A stretch of 64,000 nt of DNA from Cladophialophora immunda (lineage: Eukaryota > Ascomycota > Eurotiomycetes > Chaetothyriales > Herpotrichiellaceae): NCBI RefSeq assembly GCF_000835495.1, contig NW_015622541.1, positions 7,626,001 through 7,690,000 of the forward strand, read 5' to 3'. Of the stretch, positions 1-10,095 are shown piece by piece. The translations under genes were made by a program, and so were the position numbers. The notes beneath the pieces were generated by a model, which was not told the DNA's origin, did no database searches, and was given only the letters and a program-made list of their open reading frames with translations. How positions within the stretch are numbered: the first letter of the stretch is position 1; each line of letters begins with the position of its first letter.

Positions 1-1958
1 ACTGCCTCCAGTTTCAGCTCTGCGATCGATTCTGAGCACCTACTTCCAGCACTGCCAGAACCAACCATACGTCTACTTCCGTGAAGAGTCGTTCTTTCGT
101 CGCCTGGACAACGGTGAACTCCCGCAATACCTGCTCATGGCTATGATCGCAATCGCCGCGCGCTTCTCAACCGATCCTTTTTTCGAGTCCAAAACACTCG
201 AGGCTACAGAGGCATATGGTCGGACCGCCTGGAATGAAATCTTTGATAAAGCGTTTGCCGACGATCATCATCTGCTCGAGATCCACGCGGTTCAAGCCAC
301 GAACATGTTGGCAGTGGTAGACTTCACAGGTGAGTACTATGAAACCTCTCAACTTATGCTGAGAATAGATATTCGACTGATCTCTCAAATTTCCGAGTTC
401 GTAGCTGGTCGCCACCATCTCGGATGGGTCAAAATAGGACTCGCAGTTAGATTCGCTCAGAGCCTGCAGCTCAACTCCGAACCACGAGTGGCTTTATCGT
501 ACGAAGAGGAGGACGAGAGGCGTCTGACTTTTTGGTCAGTCTACATGCTCGATCGGCTATCCTCGTGTGGTGCATTTAGGCCGCCGGCCATCTCAGATAC
601 CGATTGTTCGACCCTCCTGCCTACGGACAACCCTGACGTGGGTTGTAACACTCTTGACCTCAGAACACTGGGGGAATTCTATGGGGACGACAAGACCGAT
701 GATTTGGATTCGTTTGCGCACACCATTCTGATGGCCTCGGCCCTGGGCCGGGTGGAACGCCAGATGCTCCAGAAACAGGGCTGCAACGACCCTTACCCTC
801 CATGGGACTCACGAAGCGACTTCGCAGCCATATACAGCATGCTCTTGAGTTTCGAAGGGTACTCGAAAATCACGGATGTGATGTTTTCAGAGGCGATTAT
901 ATCTCGATATATCCTGCCCGACGGTTCGATTGACCACGCAGCGGCCGGCCACTTCGTCTTCTCGACAATGCTATACCACATGAATCAGTGTCTGCTGCAC
1001 CATCCCTTCTTACTTCGAAAACGGCTCGAATCATGCAGAGCCCGGGTCCCGCTGAGCTTCTTGCGCGAAATCCTCCGCCGCTCTCTAGAGCATGCTTACC
1101 AACTGATATTCACGCTTCGAACGGTGCAGAAACACGGAATGACCTTCACCTCATTCTACGGGTATGCAATGACGGTTGCTGGGGTAATCTGCAGACTATT
1201 TGCATACCACGACGACGAGGCCACACGTAATACGGCAAAGCAGCTCTACGAGTACTCTCTGGAATTTCTGGAGCGGGGGCAGGCGTTTTGGGGCCATTAC
1301 CCTGGAATGGTAAGTCAATTTGTAAAAGCATTCTGCAAGTCGCTCTTGATTATCCTTCCCTCCCACTGATCGTATTGATCTCGGTCTGCAAATGGGTGTA
1401 CCTGACTGAGATTCGAACTAGGCCATTGCCCTCAAAAACTTCAATCCAGATGCGACATCTGCTCGATCGCTTGTGACAGCGGCTCATCCCCCAGAGCTCT
1501 CGCGGGACTCCAACACGGAGATGATAGACAACCTCCTTGACTATGGCTGGCTGTCGGATCCAGCTCGGTACAAATCCATGACTGTTGACGGGTTTCAGAT
1601 CTCCGACCTGTCCCCCAAATCGCTGCATGTGGATAATGTCCAAGATGGCACCAACTCGGCCACTCACACAGCAATATTAAATGCGTCGTCAACGACGGCC
1701 AACACGATTGAACCGACGAGTCGAGTGATGCCATCGTCAAAGCCTCTTTCTCCGCAACGTGAGAATGTTAGTTCAGAGCACTTTGACTTTGACAGCCACA
1801 CTCCTCTCCCAGACGAACTGAACATGGATTTCATCACTCACGCGGATCTGGTCCCGGAGGACTCGTGGAGTGATTTTATCGCTGCCGGCAAAACCACCCC
1901 GTTCTCATTTCCTCCACCAGCTCCGTCCACTGCGATGTGGACGCAAATGATGGAGTAA
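1..1958 (+). CDS. Zn2Cys6-type transcription factor, C-terminal part (5' end outside window)
   Basis: Only the 3' part of the gene is present: reading is open from base 2, so the N-terminus and any zinc cluster lie upstream. Exons are about 2-329, 405-1309 and 1422-1958, with introns of 75 nt (in frame) and 112 nt carrying GT...AG borders; the visible product is 589 residues. It shows the Fungal_trans middle homology region: an early segment resembling the YFxHxxxxPxxYFxExxF pattern, a helix-rich core and the motif ERRLTFWSVYMLDRLSSCG, typical of xylanolytic-activator-like fungal regulators. The C-terminal ~170 residues are Ser/Thr/Pro/Asp-rich and end in an acidic, aromatic tail that could be an activation domain. 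Targets cannot be read from the sequence. The call as a fungal-specific regulator is firm; that it carries a Zn2Cys6 cluster is inferred from the family. Confidence 0.85.
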
Positions 1959-3220
1959 ACAACTGGCCATAGGTGGCGGTGGTATGTTTATGAGCGAAGA
2001 CGAATGTGTGATGGCGAAACAGTTTTGTTCTTCCTCCTGACTCGCCAGTCTCGCATGCTACGGCCAGAGGCGAGACGTTCTCGCCTCGCGGTTCTGTTGT
2101 TGTCCATCATATCAAGTCCACACAAAGACTGCAGGCTCGAGTTAACCCATTGGCTGACAGATCCATGGGTCACCCCGAGGGTGGCACTTTCTTGGTTGGA
2201 GAGATGCAGAAATACCGTAATACTCAGCAGCGAATTTTGACCTCTCCGAGGTCCATTTCCGTTTCCAGGCCTGAGTAACCCGCCATTTGACCTGAGCTAT
2301 GTATGATAAAGCCAGTTGAGCTGTGGCTGTGCAGACCTGAGCACGTCCCTGAACAAGTCTGGTACCCAAAATTTGGCCCCAAGGCTCCCTTTGTCTAGCA
2401 TGCACCATCGTTCGGGAAGACCCAGCTCTGGGCCCTTGGAAGTGGTCATTGTTGCCGAAAGCCTTCTCGAGTCCTCGGCGAAGCTGCTGCATTGCCTGGT
2501 GGTGATTCTCGCCGGATTGGGGGTTTCTGATGAAGTATAAGCAGCCAATTATTGCGCCTCAGGCGAACAAGCCCTACCAAAGATGCCGAAACCGGCGCCG
2601 ATCTTCTGTGATACTTTAATCACACACTGTGAGCTCCCACATGTACGGCAACCCCTCGAGCTCAACAAGAAGTTAGGAGTTGAAGTTGTAAAGTTTCGAG
2701 ATCGCACGGCCAAGATATACGAGGTCTGGAATTGGCATAAACGCCAAGACGATAAGTAGCCGAAGTTCTCGCAGTACGAATTTGGTCTCGAGCTTGGTGC
2801 CCGCATATGTTCTTTTCATGGTGAACCAGCAAGGATTCCAGAGCACACATTCCCTCCGACTTCAAGACTGGTATGTGACGGAACATCAACGCTGCGACCT
2901 CAGGAATGAACGTCACCGGGGAACGTTACATTCCGCCAGGCGCTCGGACCTCTCGATTTTGTTGTTCCAGTTCAAGAGCTATAAGGGGCTCCCTGAGGGC
3001 ATCCTTTGTCCTTTTTGTTCCTTCTGCTCATGTCTCATCGTTTTCACCACATCTCTGAGCTTCCGTTTTGTCTCTTGTCTCTCTCACGCCCGAGAGTGAG
3101 ATTTTTCGCTGTTCCTTTTGTGACTTGTCGGAAAGCGAGCCTCGACCGCACCATCTTTGATCTTCCCTCTCGTCGGAAGGCGAGACTTGAGTTCACCGCC
3201 ATATCATACAGCTTTATTCA
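1959..3220. other. Intergenic, no gene recognised
   Basis: About 1.26 kb between the regulator's stop codon and the next gene model. Open frames here are short, overlapping on both strands and without recognisable motifs. The last 250 bases are pyrimidine-rich on the plus strand (runs of CTTTTTGTTCC type), as is common just upstream of fungal start codons. Confidence 0.6.
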
Positions 3221-4433
3221 ATGTCTCAAGACATGCATTCAGAAGGCAGTGCGAGCAGTTTGGGCTCGCCTATATATCGGCGACATGGTCAGAATACCTT
3301 CACATTCTTCCATTCCAGTCGTTAACAACTCTCAGATTCTCCTACCAATTCCCGACCCAAGCAGAGCGCAGCAGCTACGAAACAGCCTCCAGCTGGAATT
3401 GATCAAGCGCGTACATTTCTACAGCAACTCTACAACCAGCGATTGGGATCCAGAGACTACTACGACCTCGAGAAGCCCTTTATCTGCAGGATATCGACGC
3501 TTGAGTGGTTTGGCCTCTGTAGGGAGTTCGATCTTGACGGCGCGAGGTCTGAAAGGTATGTTCATATTCTGGTGTCCTTTTCTTTAAGAGCATTTTACTG
3601 AGTACTATTCAAGGTGGCCTAGATTTTCATACAACTCCGTCACATCAACTCTCAAAATCTACGCGATGGCTTCCTGGTTACACGAAACTGTTATCAGTTT
3701 TATCAATAAATACTTTTGGACAACTTTCGAGCGAGCCCTTCCTACACATATATTCGACGATGTTCAGATTACTACAGGCCTAAAGATGAATGGGTTTGCC
3801 GCAGAATATCGAGATTCGACTAAAGTTGCGGATATCGGAATTTTTATGACGAACAATACTCGGAATGAGCTTAGATGGGCTCTTGAGGTTGGCTTCTCTG
3901 AAAAATACGACGATCTTCGGGAAGACATTCGACTCTGGCTTATCGGCAACCCGACCTGTTCTATGGCCGTTCTTGTCAATATCACGGAGAGCCCAATACA
4001 CCAATGCCCACTTGATTTCGACTTGGACCTTTGTGACGAACTCGGTATGCCCCAGGATGGCGATCAGATGACAGAAGAACATTTCACTCTCCATGGAGAC
4101 TATGGCCCTGTAGAATTCAAGGGACATCAGTGGGTTGGACAAATCTCAGAAGTATATCTAGAGATTTGGACTCGCAACCCTAGAACTGGGGTCCCCAGGC
4201 GAAGGGGAGGTCGAATATCTATTGTTCCACCAACAAACCAGTCTCCTCAATTCCAACTCGCCGACTTTCTCCCCATTGACAATCCTCAAATGACAAGCTT
4301 CAATTGGGACGTACTCCGAACGAAATTGAAGACCAACATTCTATCCCACGCCTTGTTGAGGTACCGCGCGTGGCTTCACGAAAGCAGAAAATGTGCAGGC
4401 GTGGTCGACGATTCATCTCATAGGCCTTTGTAA
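3221..4433 (+). CDS. Fungal orphan family protein with PD-(D/E)XK-like signature
   Basis: Three exons are inferred: 3221-3287, 3336-3555 and 3614-4433, separated by introns of 48 nt (contains a GTTAAC branch-like site) and 58 nt. Exon lengths sum to a whole number of codons and give 368 residues. The 48-nt intron removes an in-frame TAA that would otherwise break the first part. The central segment has an Asp in VADIGIF (about residue 169) followed by the strand LEVGFSEKYDDLREDIRLW (Glu about 187), then a hydrophobic strand MAVLVNI. That order matches a large, mostly uncharacterised family of filamentous-fungal proteins with a restriction-endonuclease-like core. No catalytic Lys is evident directly after the Glu, so enzymatic activity is doubtful. 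The N-terminal 60 residues are Ser/Pro/Gln-rich and probably disordered. Function is unknown; the exon 1 boundary is the least certain part. Confidence 0.6.
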
Positions 4434-4483
4434 CGGGGTTTCAATCGACAAGGGTATGGCTGTGATAGAAACTAGAGTCTTAT

Positions 4484-4549
4484 GGTGGATGGATGGATTC
4501 CTGTGATGGGTGGATAGATTCTTGTGATGGGTGGATGGATGCTTGTGAC
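4484..4549. repeat. Short degenerate tandem repeat, about 21-bp unit, three copies
   Basis: Just downstream of the orphan gene, units beginning GGTGGATGGAT / GGGTGGATAGAT / GGGTGGATGGAT and ending TTCTTGTGAT or CTTGTGAC follow each other at 4484-4507, 4508-4528 and 4529-4549. Copies two and three are exactly 21 bp apart. It looks like a local minisatellite; no coding sense was found. Confidence 0.7.
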
Positions 4550-5758
4550 GCAGATAGGACTGAAGTGGCGCTGGCTGTTTTGGACGTCCTGATCTGTCCG
4601 CGGTAATGCATCGTGTACGCTTAGAATCGACGACCCCGACGAGTGGGGCGAATGCAAAAGTGTCAAGATCCACACGAAACGTATGGTTCTAGAATTTGTC
4701 TGCTAAGGGCAAGCTCCTGGGGGACAGGCGCCCAGGGTAGCGCTTCTATCAAAGGCGTGGTTGTTGGTGTTCGTACATCCTGCGTGTGTATCTGTGTGTG
4801 TGTGCGGAAAGGTACATATGCATTGTAGTTCTTGTCTGTCTCCATTGTTCACAGAGGTCTTCTCAGGCACAGGTACAGCTGGCTGCTAGTTACCGAAGAT
4901 GATTCCCGAATACCTGAGCTCTCTAAACATCTCCGATTCTGATCCGTCGGATGTGGACAGATATGTACTCACATTCCAACAGCCTTGCCGGCGCGCTCGG
5001 GACGTCGGTTAACCTTCCCTTCCCGGTAACCAACACGAAGGACCAAACGTTTGTCCCGACGAAAGATTCACCTCGAGTGGGTGTCTTCTTTCTCGAGCTC
5101 GCTGACCAAGGACAAATACAAGCAAACACTGAACCAGGCATCCCTTTTGAAGACTTCCAGGGCATGCCTCAGGGTCTGCCAAGCCGAGCTCAGGATGACT
5201 CGGCCACAGCTCAGAGTGGCTCAGCCACGCTTCAGGACGAATGGCGGGATGTTCGGGTCTGGGGACGGGAAATGGACTTTTGTCGAGGTCAAGATTCCGA
5301 TGCCGAACTGGATATATCCAGGCTTTGAAACTGGTATTTTAACGGCCACGCCTTTGACTTCGCTTCTATAGAGCCAACCCAGACAAACTGCTCTGCCAAC
5401 CGGCACGACCATCAGTGACCGGCATGACGGAAGAAAAAGACCCCGCAGGGTAGCCAAGCTGCCCTTGACAGCGAGTACACGGACGATTCTCTTGGTGTAT
5501 GCAATGATGATTCTGACGCCCACATCGAACGAATCCATACCTGCGAGAGACTGGAAGGCCACCCTGGGTACCATGAAAAGAACGGTCTCAGAACATACGG
5601 CGATGGTGAGCATCATGACCATGATCCTCCTGTTAGTTCTTGGCGTTGCCTTTGCGTTGAGTGTCAAGGGACTGGTCACTGGTCTATGGATGTTGAGACG
5701 CCAAGGTTGGCTGGTGGTAGTGACGCGCTATATGTGAAGGACACAACTATGCTACGCG

Positions 5759-5762
<4 letters not shown>

Positions 5763-5792
<30 letters not shown>
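5763..5792. repeat. (CA)n dinucleotide microsatellite
   Basis: About 15 uninterrupted CA units, followed by an A-rich tract with AGAG and CAGC interruptions up to about 5821. It is a simple sequence repeat and likely polymorphic in length. Confidence 0.95.
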
Positions 5793-5797
<5 letters not shown>

Positions 5798-5821
5798 AGA
5801 AGCAAAAAAACAGCAAAAAAA

Positions 5822-5857
5822 CCTGAGATTTCAGGGAAAAACCCCAGGGGGGTTTTT
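5822..5857. repeat. Two adjacent small inverted repeats
   Basis: CCTGA (5822-5826) pairs with TCAGG (5831-5835) across a 4-nt loop. Immediately after it, AAAAACCCC (5837-5845) pairs perfectly with GGGGTTTTT (5849-5857) across a 3-nt loop. The stem and T-run resemble a bacterial terminator, but in a fungal genome that reading does not apply. It is probably incidental or a hairpin in a transcript. Confidence 0.7.
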
Positions 5858-7426
5858 ATTATGTGTGTGATTTGAATCCCGGACCTTGCGGACCTTCTCC
5901 CCTCTCGACGCGGACCCCTCCTGCTCGACCTCCTTCTCTTTCTTCCTCCTGAGCGCTCAACCCCATATTCACCCTTGCACTTCTCTCACTGTGAGGCCTT
6001 GTTTGTTGGTGTTAACAAAGCAGATTGCAGTCATCAATTCGAAGTGGTGGAGAGATCTGTTGTGATGCAGTCCTGATCCGACAATTGTTGAGAGAATTGA
6101 GTCGAAGTAATTAATATTACAGTAATAACAAAAATGGATCCACCATGTGATAACAAAGAGGTAGTGAAGGTGTGGCAGTACCAGAGAGAACATCTGGGGA
6201 TGAGGTTGAAGTCTTTGGTTGGCCTTGGCGAAGCTGGATATATACTTCGCGCAAGGCTGGATAAGGCTGTGTGGTCTGGACAGGCTCCGGCCCACCCATT
6301 GGGCGCCATCCTTCCGCTGATCCACAGGGACATCGGCGGACTGGAACGCTGGTCGTGGTTCAGGATATATTTTCTACTTTAGTCTAGAAAGAGATTCGCC
6401 GGGGTGGAAATGGAGAAACAAGTCCGCGCCACTGCACCTCCAGATCCGAATGACATGGGAGTTCAATCCGTCCGAGGTTGGTGCGCCGAAAGCAATACAC
6501 CCTCCCAAAACGACATTGCCACCAAAGACGTCCGGTTTCTCTTTGGGCAAAGCGTGAACGCAGCCCCCGCTCGGCTGCACAGCCAATATCAAGTTTTGAC
6601 AATACGGCGACGGCAATCACGAGGACAACAGACCAGGAGCTACGGCAGAACTAGTAAGCGAAGAGTCAACACAAAATTGTCAGAGGCCAACGTTAACATG
6701 GTTCCTCTCGCAGAACAGAGACTCTCTTCCCATGCGACGACGTGCAGGCAACAGTGTCGACCCACACGTCCCATCCTCACAGGTTCAGACACTCGTACAC
6801 CTTGTTCGCCGGCACGGTTCGAATTCTCGTCTCCATTTTCTCAAAAAAGGAAGGAAAGGCACCGAGAATTTCGAGCTTTGGCCTCGAAAATCGTTAAGCC
6901 ACCTCCGCCACCCCGTCGCAGTGCTCGATTCGCAGAAAGAGAATGTCGATTAAAGGGTGTCGGAGGCCGTGAAAGCTTCAGAGAAAGTCAATGTCACATC
7001 ACATCGCACTCACAGCTGGACCAGCAGGTCAAAGAGGCTTTGGTAAAGACAACATGAACGCATCATGATCGCCTCCAGGAAGGGGAATCCACCAGAATTG
7101 TCGAAACCGCAAGGTGCTGCAAAGCAAAGAGGCCGTTCAAGAGCTTTGAATATTTGGGGTGCCAAGGGCATGCTACATGGTTCTCTCGGCAGCTACACAG
7201 CCTCAGGGACATGCCATGGTCGCCCAAAAGTCGCAGGAATGCACATCCGCGCATGATTGCCGGAGGAAGATGGATCTTGCTTGCACCTTTCGTGCCTCGG
7301 CGCCCATCGATATCAAGTCGACTCGAGAACTCACATGGGGTGCGGGTGTTCTTCACGCCAGTGCAGTCAATTACGGGCAACATAAAGAAGCAGCTTTGAA
7401 GGACCTATTTGACTTGGGGGCGCCGA

Positions 7427-8593
7427 TCATATTCGAGACTTCTCTAGCGCCGTCGATTGCTTCGTCGCAGCAGGAAAGCTGACCTCGGCGGTTGCTTGGG
7501 AAGAACAATCGTCTTCCGTCGGCCTGGTTCGGGCTCTCACAGGCCAAAGGCGGAACTTGGACCCATTCTTCTGCCATTCGGCGCTTTCGGGATACGTGTC
7601 AAAGTCAAGCCCTGCTTCCTCTGCTCTCTTGCGCATTTTGCGGGTTCGCATCAACCAGATCCCATGCGACAGAAATATGGACATCTCGATAGAGGCGCTA
7701 CGCGAAAAGGTACCAGTCAACCTTACGGCCTCGGCAGTTTTCTAATGTCGCGGAAGACATTCATTTGAGACTCACCAGAGTGCGTATAGTGTTCCGAAGA
7801 GCGGATCAAATGTGTTTTGTGCTGCTGCATGGCTGTCAGTTGCTTCAGACCCTTCAGAAAGTCCAAAGGAGATCTGGATGAGAACGTACCAAGCGCCATG
7901 AGCGAGAACAGTGCCCCGAGACAGTCGATTATCAGAAACACAAAGTTGATACCGACAACTCTACCTCTCCGCTCCATCAACTCAAATGGTACTGGGAGGT
8001 AGCCGACAATGAGGAGGACAAAAGCAACGACTCCAATGAGTGTCAACGGCCACGCCATTTGCCGTGCGTAGTACGCGTGGCGTATCAGCCATACAAGGGC
8101 AAATTCGAGGCCGGCATCGACGAGGAGAATGATTCCTGATACCAGGACTGCATTCTGAGCCTTCCATTTACTGTCTCCAAGGGTTAGCTCGGTCCAGTTT
8201 ATGTGTCGCAAGTGGCGAAGAGGAAGATGCAGTCTGGATCCTTTGGAGATTGCCCTTTTCGATACCAGCACTAATCGGACATTGTTCTTCTGTAAGGGAC
8301 CGGGAAAGACGCTACCTCGAATAATACTTGCACTGACCCCAGCTGACGAGGCACAGCAAGCAAAAGCATTGCGGTTGAATTTGGAGGGGGATGTTAAAGT
8401 CCTGCACAATGGCATATACGCCGAACGGCACACCACACGCCGACCAAAGGAACATCATGGCTGAAGGAAGCCCTTCCGTCGACTTTGTGCGGAAACTGTG
8501 ATAGATTTGTGGGATAAGCTGAACACACCAGCAGAGCGTCCCCAAGGTTCCCAGGGCATTAGCAGCGGGAGGAATCGAGTTCTGTGGCGCCAT
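7427..8593 (-). CDS. PQ-loop repeat membrane protein
   Basis: Four exons on the minus strand: 8593-8316, 8170-7890, 7824-7776 and 7697-7427, with introns of 145, 65 and 78 nt. The sum is 879 nt, giving 292 residues. The N-terminal half has a canonical first PQ-loop (LGTLCWCVQLIPQIYHSFRT, then EGLPSAMM...W), followed by hydrophobic helices. The second PQ position is degenerate (GYLPVPFELMERRGRVVGI), as often seen in this fungal subfamily. The C-terminus is a charged tail after the segment SIEMSIFLSHGIWLMRTRK. Seven membrane helices are expected. PQ-loop proteins transport small molecules across lysosomal/vacuolar membranes (cationic amino acids, cystine) or act as cargo receptors; the substrate here cannot be read. 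Splice joins are strongly supported because each restores the family pattern. The gene is divergent from the caleosin gene. Confidence 0.85.
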
Positions 8594-9282
8594 GAAAGTT
8601 GGTACCGTCTTCGAGATGGCTCAAGTACTCTTGTGAACTCTTGTAATATAAGTATTCCATCGGTGCGAGATCAGATATTGCCAGTCTTCCATGGAGCTCT
8701 TCAAGTGTACTTGGATAGCCAACAAGTTACGTACAGACCTTTCGAGCCACCGGCACGTGAGCGGATGTTGTGCCGTGTAATCAAGTGAATGAGAACAACC
8801 TCCATCCAATACCCGCTCGCCCGGATTACCTATAGACAACCTTTTGAAGACAGCCAAACATCTTACAATACTTTTGATTACTAGTGAGCCGGGCGCTGTC
8901 CACTCTAGCCTCCTTGTACAGAATGTCGCAGGAAAATCAGGGCGAAAAGAGGCACTACCCCAATAACGATTCGGAGACTGCCGTGAGTTCTCAATGTCTT
9001 TGGCCGCTCGAGCCTCATCGCACGCAAGTTTTGTATGCCTCCGGGTCCGGCCCGACTACCAGGGTCTGAGGATCGAAGTACCAGCTCTGTCCTCCAAGCA
9101 AAAAGGGGCCAAACGTCGTTCATGACCGCGATGGCTTCAGCATTCAGCACCACGAGAGAACACATATGGGCAAACCCTTCTCTGGCGAAAAGCAGTGATC
9201 GAAGCCCTTCGTCTCCCACGATCCATACCAACGGGGTCAGACGACTTTCATTTCTCTGTCAACACCCACCTCCTGGTCTACC
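8594..9282. promoter_or_regulatory. Divergent intergenic region between PQ-loop gene and caleosin
   Basis: A 689-bp shared 5' region for two genes transcribed away from each other. No coding frame with recognisable content was found. Promoter function is inferred from position only; I see no distinctive repeat or operator. Confidence 0.45.
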
Positions 9283-9900
9283 ATGGATGGATCAGCAGTG
9301 ACAGCACCTGCATCCCCCCCTCTAAGCACCCACACGCACGACGAAGGAGCGACTGGACTCACTGAGCTCCAGCAGCACGTTAGCTTCTGGGACCACGATA
9401 ACGACGGCATCATCCACCCGTCCGACGTGTGGCGCGGATTCCGAGACCTGGGCTTTTCGATCCCCTACGCCCTGCTCAGCCTGCTCATCCCCCTGCTCTT
9501 TTCGTACGCGACCCAGCCGCGCAGAAAACACCCCGGATGCGCGAAGCGGGACCCGCGCTTCGGCATCTGCGTGCGCAACATCCACCAAGCCATGCACACC
9601 AGCGACTCCGGCGTGTTCGACCACGCAGGACACTTCCACCGGGACCGGTTCGACGCCATGTTCAGCCGCTTCGACGCGTCGGGGCGGGGGTATCTGACCA
9701 CGGCCGAGTTCTTCAGCCTGTGGGACGGCAATCGCAGCCCCGGGGATCCTGGTGGTTGGCTCTACGGCTTTTTCGAGATGTTGACCACGTGGCTGCTCAT
9801 CCAGCGGCGTGGGAGGGTGTATAAAGATCAGCTGCTGGGTTGTTATGACGGAAGCTTATTCTTCAAGATCAGGGAGTCGAGGAAGAGAGGGGGGACATAA
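9283..9900 (+). CDS. Caleosin-family protein (putative haem peroxygenase of lipid droplets)
   Basis: Intronless, 205 residues. The order of elements is that of caleosins: a conserved LQQHVSFWD segment followed directly by an EF-hand loop (DHDNDGIIHPSD, about residues 37-48); then a hydrophobic, Pro-containing segment (YALLSLLIPLLFSYA) that can form the membrane hairpin; a central region ending in FDAMFSRFD; and the C-terminal GGWLYGFFEMLTTWLLI block. Caleosins bind calcium and, through conserved histidines, haem, and use fatty-acid hydroperoxides as oxygen donors on oil bodies or ER. In fungi they are linked to lipid storage, oxylipins and sporulation. The length fits the compact fungal members. 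GC is noticeably higher than in neighbouring intergenic DNA, as expected for coding sequence. The first ATG of the frame is used. Confidence 0.92.
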   Translation: MDGSAVTAPASPPLSTHTHDEGATGLTELQQHVSFWDHDNDGIIHPSDVWRGFRDLGFSIPYALLSLLIPLLFSYATQPRRKHPGCAKRDPRFGICVRNIHQAMHTSDSGVFDHAGHFHRDRFDAMFSRFDASGRGYLTTAEFFSLWDGNRSPGDPGGWLYGFFEMLTTWLLIQRRGRVYKDQLLGCYDGSLFFKIRESRKRGGT

Positions 9901-10095
9901 ATATAGGTCCCATGAGGAGGCACGCTGTGGGCCTGGGCCTAGCTGTATGATGCTCCATATGATATGGTGTGAGAAGGTATAGTGATACCTCGATCTTTTC
10001 GGAAAAAAAAGCCGTATTATCAACTCATAACGAATCCGACAGGAGAGATCGTATTCCTTGATAGCAGCAGCAGTTGAAGCTATAAAGAGATAGAC

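Larger units (their letters stand above)
4434..7426. other. 3 kb stretch without a confident gene; several unassigned open frames
   Basis: This interval contains a tandem repeat, a CA microsatellite and hairpins, plus open frames that I cannot join into a supported gene. A protein-like start begins at ATG 4899 (MIPEYLSSLNISDSD...) but stops after 37 codons near 5012. A different frame around 5190-5330 reads GKWTFVEVKIPMPNWIYPGF. A third, at roughly 5435-5770, contains a CxxC-GTGHW segment. Further downstream, 6134-6382 (82 codons) and 6404-7057 (217 codons, basic, Pro-rich near its end) are open on the plus strand without recognisable domains. The pieces could be exons of an intron-rich orphan or the remains of a decayed gene. 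Confidence 0.35.

Noticed and set aside
5837..5857. Hairpin followed by T-run resembling a rho-independent terminator
   Set aside because: The genome is fungal and nuclear; such terminators are not used, and no gene ends there. Kept only as an inverted repeat.
5868..5900. tRNA T-arm-like string (TTTGAATCCCGGAC)
   Set aside because: No matching D-arm, anticodon stem or acceptor stem could be paired on either strand.
6404..7057. 217-codon plus-strand open frame as a gene
   Set aside because: No domain, no recognisable homology, basic low-information composition and no supporting splice structure; left as unassigned within the gene-poor stretch.
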